From contig NZ_BQHO01000031.1 of the NCBI RefSeq assembly GCF_021601385.1, positions 1-64,000 of the forward strand: DNA of 64,000 bases, written 5' to 3'. The notes under the pieces were generated by a model, which was not told the DNA's origin, did not search any database, and saw nothing but the letters and a program-made list of their open reading frames with translations. This DNA comes from Pseudomonas parasichuanensis (GTDB lineage Bacteria; Pseudomonadota; Gammaproteobacteria; Pseudomonadales; Pseudomonadaceae). The position numbers and the translations under genes were made by a program. Positions 7,350-14,362 of the stretch are shown piece after piece (positions within the stretch are counted from its first letter, which is position 1; every line of letters starts with the position of its first letter).

Positions 7350-7931
7350 ATGAGCGCTAAAGAGTTCGCGAGACAACTCAAGACTGAGATAGAGGGTTTT
7401 GCGGCTCAAGGCCAAAGCTCTATCAGCATTGATACCCTTACCTCTGGGCTCGACAAGTTCATAACAAGTACAGAGGAAGAGAGCGAAGGTGTTTTAATCG
7501 AGCGCCTAAAGGCACACCTCCAATCTAAAGTTGAGAAAGAAAAATATAGTTACTCCGCCGAACTGGAAATGTTCAAGTCAGTTATACAAACTGGGCAGAG
7601 CGCCCTCAAAGCCATTGTCCTCTTAAACGGTGGTGCCGCAGTAGCACTTTTAGCTTTCATTGGGAAGCTAGCCGACGTCAGCAAACCAAACATATCCTTA
7701 TTTGCTCTGCCCCTTACCATATTTGTAGTTGGCGCTTTCCTTTCTACCATATCGTCAGGACTCACATACCTGACTCAATTAATTTATTCAGAAAATGGAA
7801 GATGGCGAGTCCAATCTGGCATAAGCCTTCAAGCAATAAGTATAGGTTTAGGCATGGGGGCATTGAGCTTGTTTGGATACGGCACGTATCTCTCCTATAA
7901 CGCTTTTATAGCCTTAGGGGCCGGAAACTAA
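7350..7931 (+). CDS. Membrane protein of unknown function (prophage cargo)
   Basis: The product is about 193 residues from ATG 7350, chosen because GAGG lies six bases upstream (the ATG at 7338 has no such site). The first ~85 residues are hydrophilic and helical. Three hydrophobic segments follow (AIVLLNGGAAVALLAFIG, SLFALPLTIFVVGAFLST, and a long C-terminal one from ISIGLGMGALSLFGYG). It lies between the methylase and the spanins, converging with and overlapping the Rz 3' end by 18 bases. Small membrane proteins in this position often act in superinfection exclusion, but nothing here proves that. AT-rich relative to the phage genes. Confidence 0.68.
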   Translation: MSAKEFARQLKTEIEGFAAQGQSSISIDTLTSGLDKFITSTEEESEGVLIERLKAHLQSKVEKEKYSYSAELEMFKSVIQTGQSALKAIVLLNGGAAVALLAFIGKLADVSKPNISLFALPLTIFVVGAFLSTISSGLTYLTQLIYSENGRWRVQSGISLQAISIGLGMGALSLFGYGTYLSYNAFIALGAGN

Positions 7932-8462
7932 CCTTACGTAAGCCTGGCAGGCCTTCAAGGCGATCACTGCTCGATCACCTTCGTCGGTGATGGCGATAAT
8001 TCGTCGAGCATGCGCTGGGTCAAGCTGGGCGCGTAGGGCTCCATCCACCACGCCCCTGGTGCCGGCGGGCGCTCGCACCCCACCGTTACAACCCTGGGCG
8101 GCAGCGGCTCCAGCGTCGACCAGGACTGACAGCCGCAGATCAGCAGTAGCCAGCCGGTCGCGCAGGCGAGCCTGAGCTTGGTTCGCATCATTCATCTCCT
8201 TCCAGTGATTTTTATCCTGCGTCTGCAGGCGGTCTTCCAGGTCGCGCCGGGCATCCTGCTGCACCGCCAACTGATCGAGGGCGGCACCGGCGGCGGCTTC
8301 TCGCTCGCGGCTGTGCGCCAGGTCCTTCGCCGCAAGCTGCCGCTCATACGCCGCCGCCTGCTTCTCCAGCTCGTCGGCCTGCCATGCCCAGGCGAGGCGC
8401 GCCCCCACTGCCGCCCCGAACAGCAGGGAGAGGAGCACCAACCGCACACCAAGCGACATCAA
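7914..8462 (-). CDS. i-spanin (Rz-like)
   Basis: The 182-residue product has one N-terminal membrane segment (LVLLSLLFGAAVGARLAWAW), then a long Lys/Glu/Ala-rich coiled-coil periplasmic domain. That architecture is typical of inner-membrane spanins, which pair with an outer-membrane lipoprotein to fuse the two membranes at lysis. The o-spanin gene is nested in another frame at 7964-8191. The gene overlaps the upstream endolysin start by four bases (ATGA at 8459-8462). The last residues beyond ITDEGDRAVIALKACQAY differ from the remnant at 6229-6309, so the 3' end was probably recombined. Confidence 0.82.
   Translation of the reverse strand: MMSLGVRLVLLSLLFGAAVGARLAWAWQADELEKQAAAYERQLAAKDLAHSREREAAAGAALDQLAVQQDARRDLEDRLQTQDKNHWKEMNDANQAQARLRDRLATADLRLSVLVDAGAAAAQGCNGGVRAPAGTRGVVDGALRAQLDPAHARRIIAITDEGDRAVIALKACQAYVRLVSGP
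7964..8191 (-). CDS. o-spanin (Rz1-like) nested inside Rz
   Basis: The 75-residue product has a lipoprotein signal peptide ending LLLICGC (lipobox cysteine about residue 21) and a proline-rich mature part (LEPLPPRVV). It lies wholly inside the Rz gene in a different frame, the classic lambda-type embedded arrangement. It would be lipidated and inserted in the inner leaflet of the outer membrane to contact the i-spanin at lysis. Confidence 0.8.
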   Translation of the reverse strand: MMRTKLRLACATGWLLLICGCQSWSTLEPLPPRVVTVGCERPPAPGAWWMEPYAPSLTQRMLDELSPSPTKVIEQ

Positions 8463-9010
8463 ATCAGCACCTGTTCGGCGCGCTTGTAGATGGCCAGGCG
8501 GTCGTCTTGGCCGTTGAGCCCACCGTTGATACGGCGGGTGATTGCCTCGAACGCCGATGGCCCCTTGTCGGCCAGCGAGTTGAGCCCCGCCTGATGCCAG
8601 AACCAGCCGGCCGAATCGGCCGCGTGCTCGGGCCGCTCAAGCTGCTCGGGGCGAGCGAGCAGATCGAGGCCCAGCGCTTCGCCGCAGCGCTTGTAGTTGT
8701 CATGCCCGGTGACCTGAATCAGGCCACGGCCGCGATACTTCTGGCCGTCGCCGTCAGCCTCGGGCGTGTTGCCCAGCCGGGCGGCGAGCCGGCCGGTGTC
8801 GTACCTCGACAGATACTGGTCATTGCCCAGCTCACGCACGTAACGCAGCTGGCCCGACTCATGGCCAACCTGGGCCAGGAAGGCGCGCTTGCGCAGCGGA
8901 GTCACGATGCCCCACTTGACCATCGCCGCATTCAGGACGGGAAGAAAAACGCCGGCTTGAGTGCCGGCGTTGGGGAGGATGTGCTGCAGCTGCTTGAGTG
9001 TGACAGTCAT
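8459..9010 (-). CDS. Endolysin, glycoside hydrolase family 19
   Basis: The 183-residue product starts with the family N-terminus (LKQLQHILPNAG). It contains FLAQVGHESGQL with the catalytic glutamate, KYRGRGLIQVTGHDNY, and the C-terminal ITRRINGGLNG motif. These are hallmarks of chitinase-like GH19 phage lysozymes that cleave the peptidoglycan glycan chain. No signal peptide is seen, so a holin would be needed; none is recognised nearby. It overlaps the Rz start by ATGA, forming a lysis cassette. Confidence 0.88.
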   Translation of the reverse strand: MTVTLKQLQHILPNAGTQAGVFLPVLNAAMVKWGIVTPLRKRAFLAQVGHESGQLRYVRELGNDQYLSRYDTGRLAARLGNTPEADGDGQKYRGRGLIQVTGHDNYKRCGEALGLDLLARPEQLERPEHAADSAGWFWHQAGLNSLADKGPSAFEAITRRINGGLNGQDDRLAIYKRAEQVLI

Positions 9011-9033
9011 GTTGGATCTCCTGCAGTGGCCGC

Positions 9034-10050
9034 TCAGGCCGGGTTAACGTCGACCACCTTCAGTGGTTTGTCGGATTTCTTTTTCTTGCCTTTGGCTTTC
9101 GCCTTGCCCTTCTTGCCGCCGTTGCACTCGACGGCCGTCGACCAGCCCGAGGCATCGAAGGTCTGCTCGACACTGTCGACCAGGTACTCGCCGTCCAGGC
9201 CGATCTTGAAGCCCTGGGCATTGATGACCCGCTCGGCGAATAGATCGGTGCGCCCTTTCATCTGTAGGCGCACGCTGGCCGTGCTGCGGTTGAACGCCGC
9301 GAGCTTGGCTTTGGCGGCCTGCTGGGCGGCGGACTTGTCGGGGTAGATGTGGCGGTCGGTGTGGACTGCCGGCAGGCCTGCGGGGGCGTCATCGTTGCCC
9401 AGCTCAATGACCTCGAGCTTGCCGCTCTTCTTGTCCTGATGCTGGGTCTTCACCGCCTTCTGCGCGGCGCGATCGCCGAGGCTGAACTGCCAACGACTCA
9501 CATCGGCCGGGGTGATGGTCACCACGCCAAAGGTCTTGCCGCTGGCACTCATGCTGGCTTCGCGCGGCATGACCAGCAGCTTGCCGTCGCCGACCTTCGC
9601 CGTACAGTCGTACTGCTTTGCCAGGCGGGTGATGAAGTTGAAGTCCGATTCGTTGCGCTGGTCGACGCGATCGACCTTGGTTTGTACCGGGCAAACCGGT
9701 GTCCAGCCGTTGCGGGCGGCGATGTCGCGCACGATCTGCGACAGCGGGACGTTCTCCCAGCTGCCGCTACGCGTGGTCTTGCCGGTGCCGCGCATGTCGC
9801 TGGCCTTGCCCCGGATGACGATCGTGCGCGGCGGGCCAGACACCTCGACCTCGTCGACGGTGTAGCGGCCCAGGCGGGCCAGGGCGTGACCGACATAGCC
9901 CATGTGCACTTCGATGCCTGCACCGCGCCCGGGCAACGCCACAACCGCGTCCCGGTCATCGATGCGCAGCTCGAACTCGTCGGAGTCCATGCCCGGCTTG
10001 TCGGTGGTGCGCAGCAGCGTGAGCCGGTCATTGATCAGCGTCGTGATGTG
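9034..10050 (-). pseudogene. P2 gpD-like tail protein, 5' truncated
   Basis: From about 10050 the minus-strand frame reads ITTLINDRLTLLRTTDKPG MDSDEFELRIDD, matching the start of late-control/tail hub protein D of P2-like phages after loss of the first ~10-15 residues. The rest is intact to a lysine-rich tail and VVDVNPA. An internal ATG at 9990 could start a shortened 318-residue protein. In P2 this protein is the baseplate hub (gp27-like) at the tail tip. The missing 5' end coincides with a fusion to the tail-sheath gene at about 10045, so a deletion removed everything in between. Confidence 0.75.
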
Positions 10051-10472
10051 CCGACGGCCTGGGTGGCGCTGTGCTTCGGCGTTATCAGCAGCCGGGGCTG
10101 GGCGTTGAAACGGCTCTTGCCGTCGAGCAGTGCCTGCAGGCCGGTACGCTGCCCGCCCGCCTTCACACCGCCGATGATCACCGAGGTCTGCTCGGCAGCA
10201 TCCTCAAGCTTGGCCACACCGCAGGCGACGATCACCGCCTTGGCGCGCGTGTAGATGGCGCGGCAGGCCTTAGTGATCGCGGCGTTCTCGCCAAAGGCTG
10301 CCACCGCCTCGCGCTCGCTGGTGATCAGCACCAGGTCGTTGGCTTTGGCGGTGACGCCAGGGCCTTCAGTGAAGGTATCGACCAGGCCGATGATCGAGGA
10401 CGACGGCAACGCGATCGCGCGCGATCCGGTGTCGACGTTCGTTACGGTAACGCCGTGGAAAAAACCGCTCAT
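10050..10472 (-). pseudogene. P2 FI-like tail sheath, N-terminal fragment
   Basis: The first ~138 residues (MSGFFHGVTVTNVDTGSRAI to RLLITPKHSATQAVG) match the N-terminal part of contractile tail-sheath proteins. The frame then breaks and meets a stop within a few codons (10035), where gpD coding sequence begins. About two thirds of the sheath, the tube, tape-measure and U genes expected between FI and D are gone. It cannot make a functional sheath. Confidence 0.78.
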
Positions 10473-10490
10473 ACAAAGTCTCCAGATACG

Positions 10491-10512
10491 AAAAAGCCCC
10501 GCAATGCGGGGC
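10491..10512 (-). terminator. Rho-independent terminator
   Basis: Read on the minus strand, GCCCCGC-att-GCGGGGC is followed by TTTTT. It ends the transcript of the tail-fibre chaperone gene (10555-10923) before the sheath fragment. Confidence 0.75.
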
Positions 10513-10554
10513 CTGGGTGCAGCGGAAAAGAAAGCGCCCTGTCAGTGCAGGGCG

Positions 10555-10923
10555 TCATTCGGCTTGGCTAGTGATCCATGGCAGTGGAGCAGGCCGATAC
10601 TCTGGATCAGGAAAATGCTCTGACTGCGGCCAGTCACGGAGGGACTGAAGCAAAACCAGAAGCTGCTCATACTGCTCGGCTGTAATGGTTGTGGCTCGGT
10701 TCAACTCCAGCTCGTCACGATGCCGATCTCGCAAAGCGCCATAGATTGAAAGCTGAGAATCCCGCCAGGCTCGCTCGTCATCAGCCGACGGAGGCAAGTA
10801 GAAACACTTACGCTCAGCGTCCCAGTAGTACTTCGAACTCTCTGGCGCGCTTGGTACTTCGATGAAGCCCTGCTCTGCTAACTCGTTGTGATCTTGATCG
10901 GGGTCACCCCACTTGTTTTCCAA
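10555..10923 (-). CDS. Phage tail-fibre assembly chaperone, N-terminus altered
   Basis: The C-terminal two thirds (RHRDELELNRATTITAEQYEQLL and QSLRDWPQSEHFPD) match Pseudomonas tail-fibre assembly chaperones, which help fold or trimerise the fibre. The frame opens with TTG 10923 (MENKWGDP), which is not a usual N-terminus, and it abuts the prtN-like fragment. The 5' end was therefore probably changed by a deletion that also removed the fibre gene expected upstream. A terminator follows at 10491-10512. Confidence 0.65.
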   Translation of the reverse strand: MENKWGDPDQDHNELAEQGFIEVPSAPESSKYYWDAERKCFYLPPSADDERAWRDSQLSIYGALRDRHRDELELNRATTITAEQYEQLLVLLQSLRDWPQSEHFPDPEYRPAPLPWITSQAE

Positions 10924-11091
10924 CGCAAGGTTCTAGCGGGAGAGATCAAAATCCCTATCACCCGACTCGAACCGAGCCAGAAGAGTGCCCGAGGGGTTCA
11001 CATTTCTGATCTGGCCCTGTATCTGGATCAACAACGGGATGCTGCGCGTAAAGAATGCGACCAGCTGAACAGGGCTCTACGAGCAGGGTGA
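10918..11091 (+). pseudogene. PrtN-like pyocin/prophage activator, 5' truncated
   Basis: The frame reads FQRKVLAGEIKIPITRLE, then SQKSARGVHISDLALYLDQQRDAARKEC. This matches the C-terminal two thirds of the pyocin activator PrtN family, small DNA-binding proteins. The N-terminal ~30 residues and start codon are missing; the upstream sequence belongs to the divergent chaperone gene. PrtN-family genes often lie next to integrases in Pseudomonas prophages, where they may act as excisionase-like factors. A terminator hairpin follows. Confidence 0.68.
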
Positions 11092-11100
11092 CCACCCAAA

Positions 11101-11125
11101 CCAGGGTGCGAAATTCGCGCCCTGG
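11101..11125 (+). terminator. Terminator-like hairpin after prtN fragment
   Basis: CCAGGG-tGCGAA pairs with TTCGCG-CCCTGG around a minimal loop. Only a short pyrimidine run (CTTTC) follows, so it is a weak terminator on the plus strand. Confidence 0.5.
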
Positions 11126-11131
11126 CTTTCA

Positions 11132-11704
11132 TCAAGACTTATTCGCCTGCGCATGAGCTGCTTCAAACACGGAAACATCCATGCCAACTACGTTGTCATA
11201 GCTCTTTTTGCCTGAAAAAAGACTAATCGCATTATCAGAGAGCTCATCCACTCCGATTATCGCGCGACATAACAACGCGATCTTTGCCATTCTCGACTCA
11301 AGTTTTGAAAGCGAAATAGCGCTGATGACCCCATGATCATCAAACTCCTCCAAAACGTCACAATAAAACTTGGACATCCTCTTGAGCTCGAGCCAAAATT
11401 CAACGGGCATTATTACTGCGGACTTCTCCTCCAACTCGCAATATTGCCTATAGTAATCAGCAATATCGTCACGCGCTTGAAGGGCATAGGGGGATTCTTC
11501 ACAGGACAACAGGGTAGCAAAAACCCGAATCCGAGACTGAAGATGCCCTATCTGCATAGCCATATCGAGTTGGCGAGTGAATAAAGCATCTCTCAAAGGG
11601 GCGACCCTCGCTTTGGCGGTGTAATACAACCCCATAGCACTAACTAAAAGCGTTGAGGCAATACCGGCAACCCCAACCACCAACGTCACCACTGTTTCTT
11701 CCAT
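11132..11704 (-). CDS. Hypothetical protein with one N-terminal membrane segment
   Basis: The 190-residue product begins MEETVVTLVVGVAGIASTLLVSAMG, a single membrane anchor. It is followed by a mostly helical, presumably cytoplasmic domain with scattered Cys and acidic residues (AIIGVDELSDNAISLFSGKKSY). I recognise no family. It sits between the integrase and the prtN fragment, the usual place for accessory (moron) genes, and is AT-richer than core genes. A role in exclusion or host modification is possible but unsupported. Confidence 0.62.
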   Translation of the reverse strand: MEETVVTLVVGVAGIASTLLVSAMGLYYTAKARVAPLRDALFTRQLDMAMQIGHLQSRIRVFATLLSCEESPYALQARDDIADYYRQYCELEEKSAVIMPVEFWLELKRMSKFYCDVLEEFDDHGVISAISLSKLESRMAKIALLCRAIIGVDELSDNAISLFSGKKSYDNVVGMDVSVFEAAHAQANKS

Positions 11705-11749
11705 AAAAGCCCCAAGAACGTTAAAGTTTGCTTACTTGCAAAATACGAG

Positions 11750-12871
11750 CTAGCCAGCCCTCGCCCCAAGTGTAACTTTTGAGCTTAAGACTTTCACAAA
11801 CCATTTCCAATCCTTGTAACGATCCCCGCGCCCACGCAAATGGGTATATCGCCGCAATGAGTTCCAATCGCGGTGACCAGATACACTCGAAACCCTCGGA
11901 ATATCCCAGTCCATTTCAAACAGCCGACTCACTCCCTCATGGCGCAAGTCATGAAAGTGCAGATCTTCGACACCCTTCATCTTGCACGCCTTTGCCCAGG
12001 CCGTACCGACTGAGTCGGTGTTGTAAGGGAAGATCTCCGGGCACTCGCGCGGCATGCTGTGCACGATCTGCCAGGCCTCATCTGGCAGGTGGCACCAGAC
12101 GTCATTGCCGATCTTCTGGCCGGGGTTCTTCATATCGCGGACCTTCACAGCCTGCCGGTGCTCATCCAAGTCTTCCCATCGAATACGGGTGATTTCATCC
12201 ATGCGCCGCGTCGAGTAGATGGCAAACGCTACGACCTTGGGCATATGGATGACTGTCGGCCTGCGCTGCAGCATCTCGAAGAAGTGCTCGAGCACCAAGT
12301 CAAGCTCGTCCAGCCCAGGGCGACGATCCCGCTCGCGGCTCTTGAGGTTGTACCCGAACTGCTTCAAGACCAATCGAGCATCCGACATCGCCTGAGGATC
12401 GATCTCATAACCCCACGCCGCCCTGGCCAGCGACAGTACCGAGCCCAGATGCGCCATATCGTTGCCGGCCGTCTGGGGCTTGACCCCTCCGCCCTCGGTA
12501 CTCATACGCCAAAGCGCATAGTCCACAAGTACCTGCTGGGAGATGTCGGAATCGACACTTTCCCCAAGCGGGCTGCGCTTGATAGCTTCCAAGGTGCGCC
12601 GCTTAGTTTCCCCGAGAGGCCGGGCTTTCTCGGCCTCGACCAGATAACGATCGATCATGTCCTTGACCTTGTGCCCCACACGACTGGCGCGCTCAATCGC
12701 ACCAGGCTCTGCCAGCTCCGTCTCCCGTCGCTTCGCCCAGGCCACGGCGGCCTGTTTCCGGGCGAACGTCTGGCTCTCTTGGTAGACTGTGACTTTGTCG
12801 CGGTTGATGCGAATCTGAGCGGTGTAGCTGATAGTGCCATCGGCTTTCTTGCGTGGTCTGATCGTTGCCAT
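11750..12871 (-). CDS. int: Tyrosine recombinase/integrase of the dusA-site element
   Basis: The 373-residue product has an N-terminal arm-binding region (KKADGTISYTAQIRINRDK), a SAM-like core-binding domain, and the catalytic set: R222/R223 in STRRMDEI, H307 and R310 in HDLRHEG, H333 in SGHRDW and nucleophile Y342 in RYTHL. It catalyses site-specific recombination between the dusA site and the element site. The gene points away from the right attachment site (13008-13053), about 135 bases off, with a cluster of TTGGTAC-like repeats between. This is the usual arrangement for elements inserted in the 5' end of dusA. Confidence 0.93.
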   Translation of the reverse strand: MATIRPRKKADGTISYTAQIRINRDKVTVYQESQTFARKQAAVAWAKRRETELAEPGAIERASRVGHKVKDMIDRYLVEAEKARPLGETKRRTLEAIKRSPLGESVDSDISQQVLVDYALWRMSTEGGGVKPQTAGNDMAHLGSVLSLARAAWGYEIDPQAMSDARLVLKQFGYNLKSRERDRRPGLDELDLVLEHFFEMLQRRPTVIHMPKVVAFAIYSTRRMDEITRIRWEDLDEHRQAVKVRDMKNPGQKIGNDVWCHLPDEAWQIVHSMPRECPEIFPYNTDSVGTAWAKACKMKGVEDLHFHDLRHEGVSRLFEMDWDIPRVSSVSGHRDWNSLRRYTHLRGRGDRYKDWKWFVKVLSSKVTLGARAG

Positions 12872-12876
12872 AGTAG

Positions 12877-12925
12877 TTGGTACACGTCATTGGTCGATTG
12901 GTACATTGTACCAAGCGCTTGGTAG
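12877..12925. promoter_or_regulatory. Cluster of TTGGTAC-like motifs next to integrase
   Basis: TTGGTACA at 12877 and 12898, TTGGTCGA at 12890, TTGGTAGA at 12919 and the inverted TACCAA at 12908 form a dense cluster, including the palindrome GGTACATTGTACC. Related motifs occur at the other end of element A (2415-2442). These are likely integrase or excisionase arm sites and also overlap the integrase promoter. Confidence 0.5.
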
Positions 12926-12963
12926 AAACGCCGCAAAACCCCCGGAAATCGGTAAGAAACACG

Positions 12964-13065
12964 TTGAACGAAAACACCACAAAATTAGACGCTAAGCCAG
13001 AAAATACGCGCCCTGAGCCCTCCCGCCGCTTCAGCGTTGCGCCGATGATGGATCGGGTCGATTAA
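12964..13065 (+). pseudogene. dusA: Element-supplied dusA 5' end, cut again by prophage B
   Basis: From TTG 12964 the frame reads LNENTTKLDAKPENT, supplied by element A, and joins PEPSRRFSVAPMMD of dusA. In a single insertion this would run on into the rest of dusA and restore a functional enzyme with a new N-terminus. Here it stops four codons later (RVD, TAA) because prophage B starts at 13054. This is the hallmark of a second insertion at the same site. No strong ribosome site precedes the TTG. Confidence 0.7.
13008..13053. other. attR of element A / attL of prophage B
   Basis: 46 bases identical to 2318-2363. The sequence after it differs from that after attL but shares the GGAAGGCCCAGTAAATACGGGGCC block. 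This shows it is the left end of another element of the same family. Confidence 0.82.
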
Positions 13066-13143
13066 TCGGGAAGGCCCAGTAAATACGGGGCCAAAATGAT
13101 GCTTGAAGATTTGCTAAAGCAAAAATTCAGCAAGGAAGGTAGG

Positions 13144-13168
13144 ATGACCATCGAAATGGTCATTTTTT
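13144..13168 (+). terminator. Rho-independent terminator at left end of prophage B
   Basis: Perfect 8-bp stem ATGACCAT-cgaa-ATGGTCAT followed by TTTTT. It would stop plus-strand transcription coming from the dusA promoter. A 24-codon frame starting at ATG 13096 ends in this hairpin and is probably not a gene. Confidence 0.8.
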
Positions 13169-13213
13169 AGGCAGGAAAACAGTGGCACTCCGGTCTGCCA
13201 CTGCAGGTGTTTC

Positions 13214-13726
13214 TCACGGCCTCCGGATGCCGTCAATCACAGCCTCGCACGCCAGCCCCGCTATTCGACTTCGCTCAAGCGCTTTCGCGAGGTCTCCCGC
13301 CATTCGGTCAGACTCTTCAAGCAATCCCCCGAGCACCACGACGGCAGAGGTTCCTGCCTTGCGCTGCTGGGCAGCGATGGTATCGCAGGTAGCTCGGTGC
13401 CCGGCGCGCAGTCGGGAGATTTCCCCGCGCAGCCCACTAGCAGCAGACTCAGCAGTAGCGGCGCGGCCTTGGGCCAGTTCCAGTTGTTGTCGTGCACTCT
13501 CACCCTCCTCATCCGCCACGGCCTGGCGGCGATGTTCTTCAGTTCTGGCCTGGACCGCGGCGCGCCGGTCACGCTCAGCCACCTCCAGGCGGTAGTCGGA
13601 CAGTTCGCCGCGGGCAGTGCCGGTCTCGCCCTGGGCAACCACCACCCGGTACTGCTGGCCGCCGGCGACCAGCACCAGAGCGACCAGCCACCAGCACCAG
13701 GCCGGTACCGCAGCAACCCAGCTCAC
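13214..13726 (-). CDS. i-spanin of prophage B (DUF2514-like)
   Basis: The 170-residue product has an N-terminal membrane segment (WCWWLVALVLVAGGQQY) and a long Arg/Glu/Ala-rich coiled coil. It ends in a conserved Cys-containing helix (SRIAGLACEAVIDGI). That architecture and its place after a lysozyme identify an inner-membrane spanin. The start overlaps the lysozyme stop (13723). An o-spanin is nested in another frame. Confidence 0.78.
   Translation of the reverse strand: MSWVAAVPAWCWWLVALVLVAGGQQYRVVVAQGETGTARGELSDYRLEVAERDRRAAVQARTEEHRRQAVADEEGESARQQLELAQGRAATAESAASGLRGEISRLRAGHRATCDTIAAQQRKAGTSAVVVLGGLLEESDRMAGDLAKALERSRIAGLACEAVIDGIRRP
13261..13512 (-). CDS. o-spanin of prophage B, nested in i-spanin gene
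   Basis: From an ATG at 13512 the frame gives a ~83-residue protein with a lipoprotein signal (PLLLSLLLVGC, lipobox cysteine about residue 27), then a short mature region (PGTELPAIPSLP) and a charged C-terminus. It lies inside the i-spanin gene in another frame. The exact start codon is uncertain because the frame is open further upstream. Confidence 0.68.
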   Translation of the reverse strand: MRRVRVHDNNWNWPKAAPLLLSLLLVGCAGKSPDCAPGTELPAIPSLPSSARQEPLPSWCSGDCLKSLTEWRETSRKRLSEVE

Positions 13727-14154
13727 GCAGCCTCCAGGAACAGCTCTCGCTCAGCGGCGCGCCGGCGTACCAAACCCTGAAGTACCTTGCCGCCCGCCTT
13801 GTTCCAGCGCGGGAATTGCTCCGCAGCGCCGGCATAGTCACCAGCATTGAGCAGTCGACGAAGCGTGGACGACTCAAGGTTGGCAGCGCCCAGGTTGTAG
13901 GTGAAGCAGATCAGCGCATCCCACTGGTTCTGATTCAGTGGGGCAGTCACCAGGCGCTGAACCTCCGGCTCGAACCGCTGCACATCGTTCAGCAGCATGC
14001 GCTCGGCCTGATCCTTGGTGATTGTCATCCCGGTCTTCACGCCTCGGGTAGCACCGTAGCCGATGGTCCAGACGCCCACGGCATCCTGATAGGCCTGCAG
14101 GCGCAGTCCTTCGAACGACTTGATCAGGTTCAAGCCGCGTTGCGATGTACGCAT
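13723..14154 (-). CDS. Endolysin, T4-type lysozyme (GH24)
   Basis: The 143-residue product begins MRTSQRGLNLIKSFEGLRL with the catalytic Glu in SFEG, then GVWTIGYGAT with the downstream catalytic Asp/Thr pattern. It ends with the typical GLVRRRAAERELF. It hydrolyses peptidoglycan at lysis. ATG 14154 follows CTGGAGAAAACAC and is preferred to the longer in-frame opening at 14196, which translates part of an older endolysin remnant. No signal-arrest segment is visible. Confidence 0.87.
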   Translation of the reverse strand: MRTSQRGLNLIKSFEGLRLQAYQDAVGVWTIGYGATRGVKTGMTITKDQAERMLLNDVQRFEPEVQRLVTAPLNQNQWDALICFTYNLGAANLESSTLRRLLNAGDYAGAAEQFPRWNKAGGKVLQGLVRRRAAERELFLEAA

Positions 14155-14167
14155 GTGTTTTCTCCAG

Positions 14168-14236
14168 GAAAAAAATACCCTCAACTGGTCGGGCATTGGG
14201 TAGGATCTGAAGCAGCTGCTGCTGGGTGATTGGCAT
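14168..14236 (-). pseudogene. N-terminal scrap of a GH19 endolysin
   Basis: From ATG 14236 the frame reads MPITQQQLLQILPNARPVEG, the standard start of the GH19 endolysins, as in the complete copy at 8459-9010. It then runs out of similarity at the ribosome binding site of the GH24 lysozyme. This is a scar of one endolysin being replaced by another. Confidence 0.65.
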
Positions 14237-14362
14237 GGATTTCACATGACAACACCTATTCGGTTAATAGGCTCTTGGAGCATTTGGCTCAGACAATCGA
14301 CATCCAATCGCTAAAAAACATGATTCACGACAATTAAAAAGCGCATAGAAAGCGCCTCACAA

